Shown: positions 20,501 through 31,330 of the stretch, piece after piece
Layout: each line of letters opens with the position of its first letter
Numbering within the stretch: position 1 is the first letter of the stretch
Source of the DNA: Gnetum montanum
Lineage: Eukaryota > Streptophyta > Gnetopsida > Gnetales > Gnetaceae
NCBI GenBank assembly: GCA_015680685.1
Contig: MNCI01022307.1
Span: 513,181 to 553,109 of the forward strand
DNA: 39,929 nt
Direction: 5' to 3'
The notes under the pieces: model-generated
Seen by the model: the letters and a program-made list of their open reading frames with translations, nothing else
Database searches by the model: none
What the model was told of the DNA's origin: nothing
Made by a program: the position numbers and the translations under genes

Positions 20501-21530
20501 AGGTGCTTGTAGAATTAGAGTTTCCTCAAGTTTCTCTTTCAGTTGTTGGAATGCTTTTTCACATTCCATGATCCAGACAAATGGAGCATCTTTCTTTGTT
20601 AGTTCTACCAATGGCTTTGATATCTTAGAGAAATTCTCTATGAATCATCGATAGTAGCTAGTATGTCGAAGGAATGATTGAACATCTTTGACAGTTTTTA
20701 GTTGGTGGGTTATTTGTTGGATGACACCTTATTTTCTCAAGGTCTACCTCAATTCCTGCTTTTGATATTCTATGTCCCAATACAATGCCTTCCTAGACCA
20801 TTATATGACCTTTTTTGCCAATTGAGCCTAAGGTTTGTCTCAACACATCATTTTAGCACTTGCTCAAGGTAGTCCAAGGCTTACTCAAATATAGCTCCAT
20901 AAGTGGAGAAGTCATCCATGAAGACTTCCACACCACTACCGATTTGCTATTGAAAAATGCTTAGAACCAGGTGTTGGGATGTAGCAAGAGCATTGCACAG
21001 ACCAAAAGGCATTTTACTATATGCAAAAGTCCCCCAAGGAATCATGAATGTTGTTTTGGCTTGGTCCTATGGTGTAATTTAAATTTGATTATAGCCACTA
21101 TAATCATCTAAAAAACTATAGTAGCAATGCCTAGATATTGTGTCTAACACTTGATCAACAAATGGAAATGGAAAATGACCCTTGATTGTTACCAAATTCA
21201 ACAATCAAAAATTAACTCAAACCTGCCACTTACCACCTTTCTTTGGCACAGTCACAAGTGGACTAACCCACTCACTATCGACAATGGAATAAATGAACCC
21301 CACCTTGAGGAGTTGTTCGATTTTCTCTTTGAAAATCTACTTTATTTTGGGTTTTAATCATTTTTGTGCTATCTCTTTAGCTTCATGGCTAGATTAGTGT
21401 AGATGTGATGCTAGCATATCCTAGGATCAGTCCCTGTGAGTTCAAGAAATGACCAAGCAAATGCTGCTGACCATTTTTCAACCACATTCAACAACATCAT
21501 TTTCTGCTCTAGAGCAAGATTTGCATTAAA
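20501..21530 (-). pseudogene. E3 reverse transcriptase
   Basis: RNA-directed DNA polymerase of Athila/Tat type. The pre-RT motif Phe-Ala-Trp-Ser-Phe followed by Gly-Thr-Asp-Pro lies near 21440-21470. The catalytic box is Phe-Met-Asp-Asp (20911-20922) within VEVFMDDFSTYG, with ETNLRLNWQK after it. Several frameshifts and stops divide it. It is joined upstream directly to the gag N-terminus. Confidence 0.87.
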
Positions 21531-21887
21531 TCCTTTTCCCTTTGCAAATTCATGGCACTGTTCTAATTGAAAATCCTAGAGATGTTGTGCCTTAATGGAA
21601 CAATAATCCCTGGCATCACTGTGTTGCACAACATACTCAACATGACGAGCTTGAAGACCTAGTTGAATAAGCGCTTGATGAAGCCTTACAAGAACAAATC
21701 GATCAAGTGAAAACACAATGTTGCCCTCCATGTCACACCACTACAACTATTCATCCTAATGTAGGATGAAGGTGAAATTAGATGCATACTCATCAGGATG
21801 AGCATATACCATTTGATATTGCTAAGGCATTGGTTGATGAGCTCCATTAGACTTTGGTCGTGAGTCATTCCTATGAGAAGAAAACAT
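21530..21887 (-). pseudogene. E3 gag N-terminal block
   Basis: It starts at the ATG at 21885-21887 (minus) and has the same opening block as E1 and E4: YQMVYAHPDEYASNFTFILH, then ARDY...KAQHL. Near 21515-21535, after Lys-Gly-Lys-Gly, the sequence passes directly into the pre-RT segment. Capsid, zinc knuckle and protease are missing. Confidence 0.82.
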
Positions 21888-22004
21888 TTTCAATTAGATG
21901 ATAAAAACACAGTGTGCTTGTATATGATATGACTCTAAGGTTCATTCCAATGATTTTGAATGATTTCCACTAAATCCTAGATAATGCACAAAACAACCAA
22001 AAGG

Positions 22005-22022
22005 TCCCCAGCAGTGGTGCCA
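22005..22022 (-). promoter_or_regulatory. E3 primer binding site
   Basis: On minus, TGGCACCACTGCTGGGGA beside the 5' LTR is a tRNA-Asp-type PBS with a few transitions. Confidence 0.82.
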
Positions 22023-22023
22023 A

Positions 22024-22930
22024 TGATGACAACGATGCACCCCTATGCCCAACCATATGAATCACTAAGGCGTTAACACACAATCCGATCAAATTTCATG
22101 GACCTATAGTTCTCAAGTGCACTAGTTCTTTTAGGAAGTGAAATGGGTGTTGAGAACGTTTGTTGTCTTCCCAACTACACTTGTAAAGCTCAAGGATATG
22201 GTTTAAGTGCAATTGAGGTACATGATTTTTATCATTTTATGTTTTATAAGTTTGATTACGTATAACAATAATGAAAGGTAGAGTAATTTAAGATCTAATT
22301 TACCTACTACCTAGCTAGCCTAACACAAGTACCCATCCCACTTTCCTAGACACATCCTGAACATATATAATGCTACCGGGTTACCAAGTGTTAAGTGTTG
22401 CTGGGTTACCAAGCACTATATGTATGCTCAAAGTCGTCATGCTCATGTTCATTAACAACTGGAAATTAATTTCTTAATTTAAATGCATTAAAGTGGGTGC
22501 ATGAAAGTAAAATGCATTAAAGGAAACATTAATCTATTCTTAGTGCTACAAGGATTATCAAAAGAGTTCATTTTTATTCTGGTCACACTACTACGCTTAG
22601 GTACATTAGTGTTCAAACAAAGATCCATACACACTTATACTTCTACTGCAAGCACTTAGAAAATATTCTAACTCTAGAGAAAATNCACTTCTACTGCAAG
22701 CACTTAGAAAATATTCTAACTCTAGAGAAAATAAAATGCAAGAGCTTTGCTACTTTGACTAGAAAACTATATAAAAATTGTGAACCCAAGCACTATATTT
22801 ATAGACTAGCATATACCCCTCGACATCAAATATCTGACATCACATTTGGGCTCCAACATTAAGGCTTTGATGTCGAATACCCAATGTCAGATACCTAATG
22901 TCAGAGCAGATGAAAACATGATATTCATCA
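22024..22930 (-). mobile_element. E3 5' LTR, family II
   Basis: On minus from right: TGATGAATATC (22930), the GACATC/GGTATC repeat array (about 22815-22910), a TATA box (about 22795-22805), then R-U5 to 22024. It contains a single N (22685) flanked by an exact duplication, so its true length is probably about 47 bp shorter. Confidence 0.88.
22639..22732. other. Assembly join: N between two identical 46-bp copies
   Basis: 22639-22684 and 22687-22732 are identical, with N at 22685 and one base before the second copy. Family relatives (16509 region, E5) have one copy. This looks like two contig ends with an unmerged overlap. Confidence 0.85.
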
Positions 22931-22935
22931 AGTAT

Positions 22936-24841
22936 TAAACTAATTTTTTGACATAGGTGAACAACCAGATTTAATTCTATGTCTAATAAGCAATGTTCGA
23001 CTTTCATCACCTTGCAAAGCTTTTAAAATCCATTTGGTAGTAAGGAATATACCTTGATAATAGGTTGAAGAAAAACACAAACCCCCAAATTTTTTATCAA
23101 TAGTACAAAATTCGCAATTAACTCAAGGAAAGTAGTGGAAAGCATCATTGTCTCTCCAAAAAAAAAAATCTAATAAGTTGCTTTGCCAACTTAGTATTTT
23201 TCTAACAAACTTTATGAAGAACTTTCTCCCAAAAATGGTTGGCAAAAGCTAAGGGACAAAAAGGAATGCCCAATAGAGTTCTAAACTTAGAAGGTTAAAC
23301 CTTGCTCTAAGGAAAATTAGAAAGCTCTAAAGGAATATTACTAAGCTTAGATCTCATAGCCTAAGTTTTGTTCTAATTAATACCAACACTAAATGCTTTA
23401 CAATAAACTTGGATACAATGAAGGGTAGTGTTTAAATTATCTTTAGTCTCTCGTAGAAGAAGAAAGTTATCATTTGAAAAGTAACATAATTTGTTGTCAA
23501 ATAGTTAGAAGAGATAATTGTTTGATATTGTCTTAAAAAAGATATTATAAAATACACCTAAAAACTTTAGCAACAAGAATAAAAAGATAAGGATCAGGAG
23601 GATAACCTTGCCTAACTAATCTTTGAAGAGTAATACTAGAAGAACAACTCTTGTTAATGCATATCTTGACACTAGTAGAGGAAAATAACATTCTAACATG
23701 GGAGATCAAGGACAAATCCAAACCTAATTTCTATAACATAGCCAAAATAAAAGGTCACTCCATCTTGTCATAATATTTAGCATAATCTAATTTTAGAAGA
23801 ACAATATCTTGATTAGTATCCATGGCCAAATTCATTACCTTTACAGTTGTGAAAAGTTTTTCTAAAATAATTCTACTTAGAAAAAAACCTGTTTATTCTT
23901 GTTTGACTAATTAAGACAAATACCTTCAAGCTTTTAAAGCTAGAGCCTTAGCAATAAGCTTATAGCTAACATTCATCAAAGTGATAGGCCTCCAATTAGT
24001 AATCTCAAGTTTGTTACTTGACTTCAGAATGAGTTTTACCAAACCTTGATTAATCATTTAACCAAGAGAACCTTTAGATAGAGCTTCTTAATACATGTTT
24101 AAAAAATCAACAACAATATCATTCCAAAATTCTTTATAAAAGTCACAAGATAGACCCTCAAGACTAGGAGGTTTTTCATTAGCCATAGAGAGAAGAGCTT
24201 TTCTAAAATCCTACATAGTTAACATGCCATCCTCTTTCAAAATGGAGTAAGAATAAGTTGGAGTCACAAATGTACAAAATACAGAGCCTCTTTATCAATA
24301 CCTTGTGAAGTAAACACATCTAAATAATAAGCAAAGAAATCATTTAAAATATTTGTAGAAATAGAGAGAATCTCACCATTAATATGAATTTCATCAATTT
24401 AATAATTCATTTTAGGAACTTTTAAAAACTTGAAGAATTCATTTGAAGCTCTATACTCTATTTACAACCAAGATAGCTAAAGCTTAAGTAAATCACCTTA
24501 CCCCTTGTGATTTTCAAAGATGTTTTCCTACTATTGAAGGCTCACAAGTTGCTACTAAGCACATTCATCATTAGGGATATGAGAAAAATAGTCTATCAAG
24601 TGATCATTTTTTTGCCTAGTTTCAAGAGTAACAACTTAAAACTTTTTAGCTAGGCATTTACTAAGATGTCTTAAAAATATCATAGTGTGAAAAATAGTAT
24701 TTTCCCACCATTCAATAAAACCATTAGAATTTACAAGTCTTGAAACCAAGTTCCAAACATGCCTAAAGGATCTCTAAAAATTTTTGTTAGATAAAAAAGT
24801 AATATTAGCAATAAAGATCTTAGAGGGAAGATTCACGTGGT
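22936..24841 (-). pseudogene. LINE ORF2 reverse transcriptase
   Basis: On minus after the endonuclease. Recognisable plant L1 RT phrases appear in order: NWRPITLMNVSYKLIAKALAL (about 23935-24010), QE.TGF, LLKLDYAKYYDKMEW (about 23750-23790, with an Asp-bearing motif), and RQGYPPDPYLFILVA (about 23580-23620). The frame is broken by many stops and small indels. It is cut at 22936 by E3 and resumes at 16309. Confidence 0.85.
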
Positions 24842-25173
24842 CTATTTCTTGAATTGAGACCTTGATGGGTAGATGATCTGATAGAGTACATTTTGGATGT
24901 GCTTGAACAAATAAACTGTGTTGAGATTCAAGCATAAATTAGGAGAAGTGGAAAGATAAGCTCTATATAATTTGTGAAAAATTCTTTGCAAGCCAAATCT
25001 ATAGTTAGATAAAGTAAAATAGCCTAGATCTCTATGATTCCCACCAACATTAATATCTGAAATTGTAAACCCATTCCTAAAGGAAGACCAAGCTCTCCAT
25101 TCATCCTGTTGAAAAGTAAAAGGTATTCCTCCTATTTGATTTGAGTCATCTTCTAGCATATTAAAATCCCCAC
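24842..25173 (-). pseudogene. LINE ORF2 endonuclease, C-terminal half
   Basis: An apurinic-type endonuclease that nicks target DNA. On minus: Gly-Asp-Phe-Asn-Met just inside 25173, then a Gly-Gly..Phe-Thr-Leu-Ser-Asn-Tyr-Arg region. Beyond the end of the clean stretch come Leu-Ser-Asp-His-Leu-Pro-Ile at about 24860-24885, the family's final active-site motif. The residues upstream of Gly-Asp-Phe-Asn in the open frame come from the inserted LTR E5, not from the LINE. Confidence 0.85.
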
Positions 25174-26017
25174 TGATGAGCCATGTTTTGACATGCTCTA
25201 ATATTGGATAACCAATATCAGAGCCCAAGATGCGTTATCAAATATTCAATATCGTAGGGTATATGTCAGCCTATAAATATAGTGTTTGTGCTCACAATTT
25301 CATATCATTTTTTGTCATAGTTAGTGAAGCTCTTGCAGTTTGTTTTCTCTAGAGTTCGAATATTTTTTGAGTGCTCGCAACAGGAGTCTAAGTGTGTACA
25401 GATCTTTTTTTGAACATGGATGTATGTGAGCACAATAGTATGATGGGAATAAAAATGAATCCTTTTGATCATCCTTGTAGCACGGAGAATATATTACTAT
25501 TTCCTTGATGCATTTAATATTCATGCACTTTGTTTTCATGCACTTCACTTTAATGCACTTTAATTAAGAAATTAATTTTTAGTTGTTAATGAACACAAGC
25601 ACAACCACCTTGAGCATGGCGTAGCACTTGGTAACCTAGAAACACTTAGCATTTGGTAATTCAATAGGGCTATATGTGTTTAGGATGTGTCTAGGAAAGT
25701 GGGATGGGTACTTGTGTTAGGCTAGCTAGGTAGTAGATAAAGTAGATCCTAAATTACTCTACATTTCATTATTGTTGTAGGCAATCAAACTTACAAAACA
25801 TAAAATGATAAAAAACATGTGCCTCAATTACACTTAAACCATATCCTTAAGCTTCACAAGTGTAGTTGGGAAGACAACGAACATTCTCAACAATCATCTC
25901 ACTTCCTAGAGGAACTAGTATACTGAAGAACTATAGGTCCATAGAATTGGACCGAATTGCACATGAATGCCTTAGTGATTCATATGGTTGGGCATAGGGG
26001 TACCTTGTTGCTCATCA
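25174..26017 (+). mobile_element. E5: solo LTR, family II, in LINE endonuclease
   Basis: 844 bp from TGATGAGCCATG to CTCATCA, aligning with the reverse complement of the E3 5' LTR. It has U3 repeats (25190-25255), TATA box CTATAAATA (25271-25279) and AATAAA (25448-25453). Flanks CCCAC (25169-25173) and CTCAT (26018-26022) match at 3 of 5 positions, a decayed target duplication. The LINE endonuclease reads on at both sides. Confidence 0.87.
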
Positions 26018-26423
26018 CTCATAAATTAAATAAATAACATCAAATAGACCATTGTTAAGTTGAGACTAATACAGAGCTCTTTCTTACGAATCACATAAAG
26101 CATATATACTACAAATGCCAAAAATTATGCCACAAACATTTAAGCGAATCCAAACATCTCTAGTTCTTATAATAGAACCAAAATCAATGATGTAAGGAGA
26201 ATATTTTTGAGCAATACAAAGAAGAACACCACCTCTTCCAACTTCATGATTTGTAAAAAAATATCTTTCCCTAGGCATAAACAAATAACTACAGAAGTTA
26301 AATTAAGGCCATAGCTATTTTAACCTCTTAAAGAAAAAACATCAAAATTTTGATATTGATATCATACAATTACCTATCATTGGGATTTAACAATCCCTGA
26401 ACATTCCAAGAGATGAACTTCAT
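26018..26423 (-). pseudogene. LINE ORF2 endonuclease, N-terminal half
   Basis: It starts on minus at the ATG 26421-26423 with Lys-Phe-Ile-Ser-Trp-Asn-Val-Gln-Gly-Leu, the standard opening of plant L1 endonuclease (metal-binding Asn). The stretch 26284-26084 gives GRGGVLLCI and a CSIYALCDS region (the Ile-Tyr-Ala motif). E5 then interrupts. Stops occur around 26300-26390. Confidence 0.85.
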
Positions 26424-27207
26424 GAGAGTGTAACGCCCAATGTATTTTCTTCATCGGTATCACGACAGAATAAAATGACTAACTTACTCAAAATTAGAAA
26501 TAATTGGTTTGTGGTTTTGATGAGTAATATTCTCTTAAGTTATTATTCTTTTCTACTTTAGGATTGTTGCATATGATGTACTAATTTATTTTCTCTAAGT
26601 ATGAGAACCTCTTGAAAGCATTGTACCATTCTTAGAGACTTGTGATGTTTTTTGAACAACAGAATTTGAAGGTGGTACCTTTTCTATTTTTTTTAATGCT
26701 GCTTTACCTCTATCCATCCATCTTTTTTAGGATTTATTTGCTTTTCTAATATTTCATCTAAATCATTCATAATTCCTTAAAATTTTGTAAAGTAGCTTCT
26801 ACAACTATAATTTTTTCAACTTGTTTAACTTCAATAGCTCTTTTGGTGATTAGTTTGAGACAGTTAAAAATCTTATGAGATGGCTCCTAAAAAAGATGTC
26901 TTATGAAGGGTAATATAAGAAATTTTTTATTCCAAAATATTTCCTTTGTATGCTAGCTCAATAGAAGATAGAAGTTCTTTTCTTAAATTCAGTTCTATAC
27001 AACCCCTTCTAGTTGGCCGAGATTAGAAACACCACCCCCACCCCCCCCCCAACCCCCCCCCCCTCTTTTTTTTTTAAATAACACTTTTCCAATCATGCTA
27101 GTAATATCAATGCTTAGAGCAAGAAAAAACCATTGGAAAATTAGGGAACTTAATCCAAATCAAGAAAATACTTTTTTGTGCTTTAGCAAGATCAAAGTCT
27201 TCTTACC
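26424..27207 (-). pseudogene. LINE ORF1, C-terminal part
   Basis: On minus downstream of the E4 insertion. A phrase near 26950-26990 (Cys-Ile-Glu-Leu-Asn-Leu-Arg-Lys-Glu-Leu..Ser-Ile-Glu-Leu) fits the conserved strand of plant L1 ORF1 proteins with a DUF4283-type domain. A G/A homopolymer block (27035-27075 on plus: C and T runs) interrupts it just upstream. No zinc knuckle is clear. Heavily broken. Confidence 0.6.
27031..27075. repeat. C-run/T-run block in LINE ORF1
   Basis: C-runs of about 5, 10 and 11 separated by A or AA (27035-27063), followed by a long T-run (27066-27075). On minus this is A-rich then G-runs, a possible G-quadruplex. Run lengths may be sequencing-dependent. Confidence 0.8.
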
Positions 27208-28160
27208 TGATGAAGTGGTTACTCTAATTATTAGAGTGGTTATTATTGGAGCAGTTACTCTAATAATTAGAGCGGTTATTATTGAAGTGATTACTCTAAT
27301 TATTAGAGCGGTTATTGTTGGAGTGGTTACTCTAATAATTAGAGTGGTTATTATTGAAGAAATTGCTCTAATTATTAGAGTAGTTGCTCCCAAGTCTATA
27401 AATACAGTGCCCAGGCACACAATTGAAAAGAAGTCTTTTAGCAGTTAAGTAGTGAAACTCTTGTAGTTTGTTTGAAGGTTAGAGTATTTTCCAAGTGTCC
27501 ACAGTAGGAAGTTGAAGTGTGGATGGATCTTTATTCGAGCATTATATACCTGAGCACACCTTGTGTACAACAATAAAGACGAGCTCTTTGATTCATCCTT
27601 GTAGCACTTGAGATTTTTTTTCTTACACATTTATTTTATTTTATTTTCTTATGCATTTATTTTATTTTATGCACTTTACATTTCTGTTATTAGCACAGCA
27701 ATTCATTTTGATCAATTAAGCAAATCGTTAAAATACACTCTGTACGATCACTTCAAGCATATTTGTAACACTTGGTAACCCAGTAACGATTAGCGTTTGG
27801 TAATCCCAATAGTGTTGCAATGGTTCAGGATGTGTATGGCAAGTGAGAATGGATACTGGTATTAGGATTAGTTAAAGCCTAGTTAATCAGTAGTTAAGTT
27901 AAATTAGTCACTTAATTATCTCGCTCTCATCCCTTATTAGTAGTAGGACATAAAAACATAAAAGCTGTAAAAATTATATGCCTCAAGCTTACTTAACCAT
28001 ACAATTGTGACATACAGGTAAGCTTGGGAAGACAACGATCAACCAACCCACACTTGTTCCACAAAGGCGCATAGGCACTTAGTCCTTAAAATTTGACCAG
28101 ATCATGCGTGAAACGCTCATATTCATATGGTTGAGCATAGGGGTACCTCACTGCTCATCA
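27208..28160 (+). mobile_element. E4 5' LTR with promoter
   Basis: 953 bp, TGATGAAG to CTCATCA. U3 is nearly all palindrome repeats (27214-27380) up to the TATA box CTATAAATA (27396-27404). The poly(A) signal AATAAA (27572-27577) lies about 170 bp further on, as in the other families. U5 is family-typical (GATTAGCGTTTGGTAATCC region) and abuts the PBS. Confidence 0.93.
27214..27380 (+). repeat. U3 palindrome array, family III
   Basis: Five copies of a 15-bp palindrome, CTCTAATTATTAGAG or CTCTAATAATTAGAG, alternate with YGGTTATTATTGRAG spacers in a ~36-bp period. Both strands are free of stops across it, giving repetitive open frames that are not genes. The palindrome resembles homeodomain TAAT-type sites; a regulatory role is inferred from its place upstream of TATA. 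Confidence 0.88.
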
Positions 28161-28161
28161 T

Positions 28162-28179
28162 TGGTACTGTTGCTAGGGA
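28162..28179 (+). promoter_or_regulatory. E4 primer binding site
   Basis: TGGTACTGTTGCTAGGGA follows the LTR after one base and matches the tRNA-Asp-complementary site with transitions. Confidence 0.85.
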
Positions 28180-28234
28180 CTTAGTTATTTATGTGCTAAC
28201 TAGAACATAGGAAATAATTCACATCATTGGAATG

Positions 28235-28247
28235 AACCCTTAGGGTT
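28235..28247 (+). promoter_or_regulatory. E4 leader palindrome
   Basis: AACCCTTAGGGTT, a perfect palindrome 50 bp before the gag ATG. It is at the same place as in E1 and E6. Confidence 0.5.
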
Positions 28248-28296
28248 GATTGAGAAAATAATAAACAAGAATACATTGCACACTGAACAAACAAGT

Positions 28297-30813
28297 ATGT
28301 CTCCTTCTTCATACAAAAGCACTTCACCGCCTAGGTCTAAAACAGAAAATAGTCAGCAACGTAATACACATGACGTTGATCCACTAGTCCCTCAACAAGT
28401 TTGAGTGGTATATATTCATCCCGATGAGTATATACTAGACTTCACCTTTATCCTCCATCGAGAAAAACAACTGTGTTGGCGAGACTTAGAAGGTAAGATA
28501 GTGTTACCTCCCGATTGTTCAGTCCTGAGCATGCTTCTTCATGCTCTCACATGAATTGGCATGCTACACTTACATGCAAAATACATTATGCAAAACCATG
28601 ACTCAAGAGAATACCGTCCCACAGAGGCACAACATCAAAGGGACTTGCAACAAGAGAGACATCATAAGTCTTTGAAGGGTAAGTGGTCCCAAGATGTCCC
28701 ACATGTCTTAAGCTAAAATGAGGGTGGTGAACCTACCTCAGGTAGTCACCCACATAATGATGTTCCTCCCCTTGACTTTGGCCAAGGGGTTGGATATTGA
28801 GACCTTCATTCCACTATTCATAACCTAGGTTCTGATACCCACAGGCACAAAGGGTTTGAAAAAGGAACACGAACTCATGATGAATGTGGATATTCTGATT
28901 GCAATCGCGATCAAGGCTGAGATTATAGAAGAGAAGGTAGCAAACATCGTCATGGTGATGGTTCTCCTTCTTCTTCACCTTCATCATCTCCTTCACCGTC
29001 TCCATCAATATCCGAACATGATCATAAAGAAAAAGACCATGGGGATAAAGGTAGGCAAAGTAGAAGTCATAGACAAAACAACCAAGAAAGGGGACCAGGG
29101 CACTCTAGAGAGTCACAGCATAGAAAAAGGGAGAGTAGGGAATAATGTAGGCATCATAGATGCCATGGACAAGATAATCACAATGAACCCCTCCTTGCTA
29201 CTCAAAGTATGTTGGACATAACTAAGGCAGTTAGAATTTCAACAAGGCATCAGAAAGATAGTAGGATCAAGAGATCAGATATGAACAACATTCCACAATT
29301 TGAAGGGGGATACAATGTTGATCCTCAGAATCATTTACAAGCATTCCATGATGTGTGTGCCTTATAAAACATAGAGAATGAATGGAAAAAACTTAAGTTG
29401 TTCCCACAAACATTATTTAAAGAAGAGGAAAGCTTGTACCAGTCTTTAGAATCAGAATCCATTCATAGGTGGAGTACTATGTTAGAACTATTTAATGACA
29501 AGTAACAAACATACTCATGAGTGTCTAACTTGCGAAAGAAAATCCAAGGCTAGAAACAAGGAGGACATGAACCCTTGGATGCTGCCATGGGCTGATACTA
29601 TGCATTGTTACATAGTTGTCCTGGCCATGGTTATTTGCAAAGGGATCAACTGCGCCATCTCGTGGATGGGCTTAGGCATCAAAGAAGAAGAACCCTTGGG
29701 ACTTATGCCCAAGGGAGATTATTTGAGCTTAGGTCCCATCAAATTTAAAGACTATTGGAGCAAGTTGCTAAGGAAGAAGGTGAACTACATAAGAGAGAAA
29801 GTGTAGAAGAGTATAACTGAGATCCTTCCCTTTGGAAGAGGGGAGTAAGATTTTGTGAGGATGAAGAAGAGTCACCACTCGAAGAGATGGTGAATAGGAA
29901 AATTTTTCTTATCCAAAAGTTGACATCAGAAGTATCGACAAAGGTAGATCAAATGTGGGATTCCCTAGATAATAAATTTTAATCTGTTCTTAAAATAATA
30001 GAGGAGTCTAGAGAGTAAGGTAGTGATCACGAAAAAAGAAAAAAGAGAGAAGCTGAACATGCACATAGCAAGGGTATGGGCAAATTTTCCATCATTGAAG
30101 AGGTTGTGGAGTGAGAAATAGACAATGATAGTGGATGTGAGATATGTCAATATGACCATCCTAAGGGATGTTGCCTTGTAATCTCACATCTGCAAGAGTC
30201 TAGAGTGTTTGCACTCAACCCATGATTAAACAAAAGCCAAACACTTTGAAGGTTACCTTATCCTCAAGGTGACCCAAGGTAGTTCCACCAACCCTTAACA
30301 TATTATCCTAGTGGAACTCCACCACAACCAATTGAGCAATATCAACAATCACAACACCCACAATCATGGGGAATGCCACCACCAAGGCAATAGTATCCTT
30401 ATTGGCAACCTAACCATTATGGATATTACGTGTAGTAGCCAATGTCCCCACATGACTCTACTGGTCATGTCACTCCTCAACCTCACTACCAAGCCCATGA
30501 GTATTATGGGACTCCCACTTCTAGAGGTGATATTCCGCAAGCATATCATCCTTCTCATTCGACCACATCTCTTCCACCAATAGCTCCACTACCACCTACT
30601 CCCTTGATGCAAGGTGAAATCCCTACCCATCCATAGCAACATAACACCACGAGGGCTGTTAACTCTCAACCTACTGTTGGTTCCAACAACCACATGAAGA
30701 AAAGACCTTTCTTTAGAACCAACAATCCAACTAATCCCTTGCAATCACAAGTGGTTGATTCCTTAAATGCCTCAGTATCCATCAAAGCTTTGGAGCCCCC
30801 TTCAACCTAATCA
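28297..30813 (+). pseudogene. E4 gag
   Basis: It starts at the ATG at 28297 (Met-Ser-Pro-Ser-Ser), about 136 bp after the LTR. The N-terminal block (VVYIHPDEY, FTFILHREKQ) runs to about 28550. An Arg/Ser/His/Asp-rich region (28860-29150) with a Ser-Pro stretch follows, then capsid-like sequence (about 29220-29800; MNNIPQFEGG, WSTMLELFNDK), a charged segment DQMWDSLDNKF (29945-29985), and a zinc knuckle Cys-X2-Cys-X3-His-X4-Cys (30136-30175). A Pro/Gln/His-rich tail (30300-30800) leads into protease. Scattered stops, mostly single-base, break the frame, which otherwise stays largely collinear. Confidence 0.9.
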
Positions 30814-31330
30814 ATGCACTCAGTGCATACGATCATGCTAACACATGCCATCACCGATTGGATCAAAGCTAGCCACCTTCCCAAGAAATTCTCTAATCTT
30901 GGGAGTCCTCTGATATACTTACAAATCACTAGAAATGCATCATGCAAGGCTCTTTTGGATTCAGGTTTCAGTGTCAACTTGATTTCTCAAGAAATATATA
31001 AGGCCTGGACCCTACCTCCATTGAAAAAGAGCAACATCCATCTAGAGTTGGCTGACCAGTCCATCACTATCCCATTAGGACTGGTGGAAGACATTGTTAC
31101 CACTATTTGTGGATGGTCATACCCAACTAACTTCCTAGCGATTCAAGTAAACAATGGTAAGAGGGACTTACCAATCATAATGGAAAGAGCATGGCTAAGC
31201 ACCATTGACACACGCCTAGGAATTTGCAATCTTTCCCTTAAAATATTAAAGAAAAATACATTCAAAAAGATCGAGAAGAAGAAAGTTCCGTGCATCGCAT
31301 ACAATGACATAGGGTGTAATTGCATGTAGA
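30814..31330 (+). pseudogene. E4 protease
   Basis: A retropepsin-like aspartic protease in an unbroken 171-codon stretch. The active site Leu-Leu-Asp-Ser-Gly is at 30952-30966, followed by VNLISQEIYKAW, the flap region (ELADQSITIPLGLVEDI) and the later PIIMERAWL motif. This is the best preserved domain in the window. The Met at the start is not a real start, since Athila protease is part of a Gag-Pol polyprotein. The next stop (TAG at 31327-31329) precedes the linker. Confidence 0.9.

Larger units (their letters stand above)
16315..22930 (-). mobile_element. E3: Athila-like element with gag-C and protease deleted
   Basis: 6616 bp with a perfect 5-bp target duplication AGTAT (16310-16314 and 22931-22935) inside the LINE. 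The 3' LTR (16315-16709) has lost about 500 bp internally; the 5' LTR (22024-22930) is long. On minus: PBS, the gag N-terminal block, a jump straight to pre-RT, then RT, RNase H, integrase, 3' region and PPT. The missing part corresponds to about 28670-31700 of E4. Family II LTR (GACATC-type U3 repeats). Confidence 0.92.

Noticed and set aside
25174-25228. LINE endonuclease residues upstream of Gly-Asp-Phe-Asn
   Set aside because: The open frame runs into the solo LTR E5; alignment with E3 shows these bases are LTR sequence.
27214-27380. CRISPR-like repeat array
   Set aside because: Repeats are contiguous palindromes with near-identical spacers inside a plant LTR promoter.
27095-27448. Plus-strand ORF of 117 aa and its minus-strand shadow with VTLIIRVV-type repeats (also 36384-36672)
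   Set aside because: Both are by-products of the palindromic U3 repeat array, open on both strands for compositional reasons.
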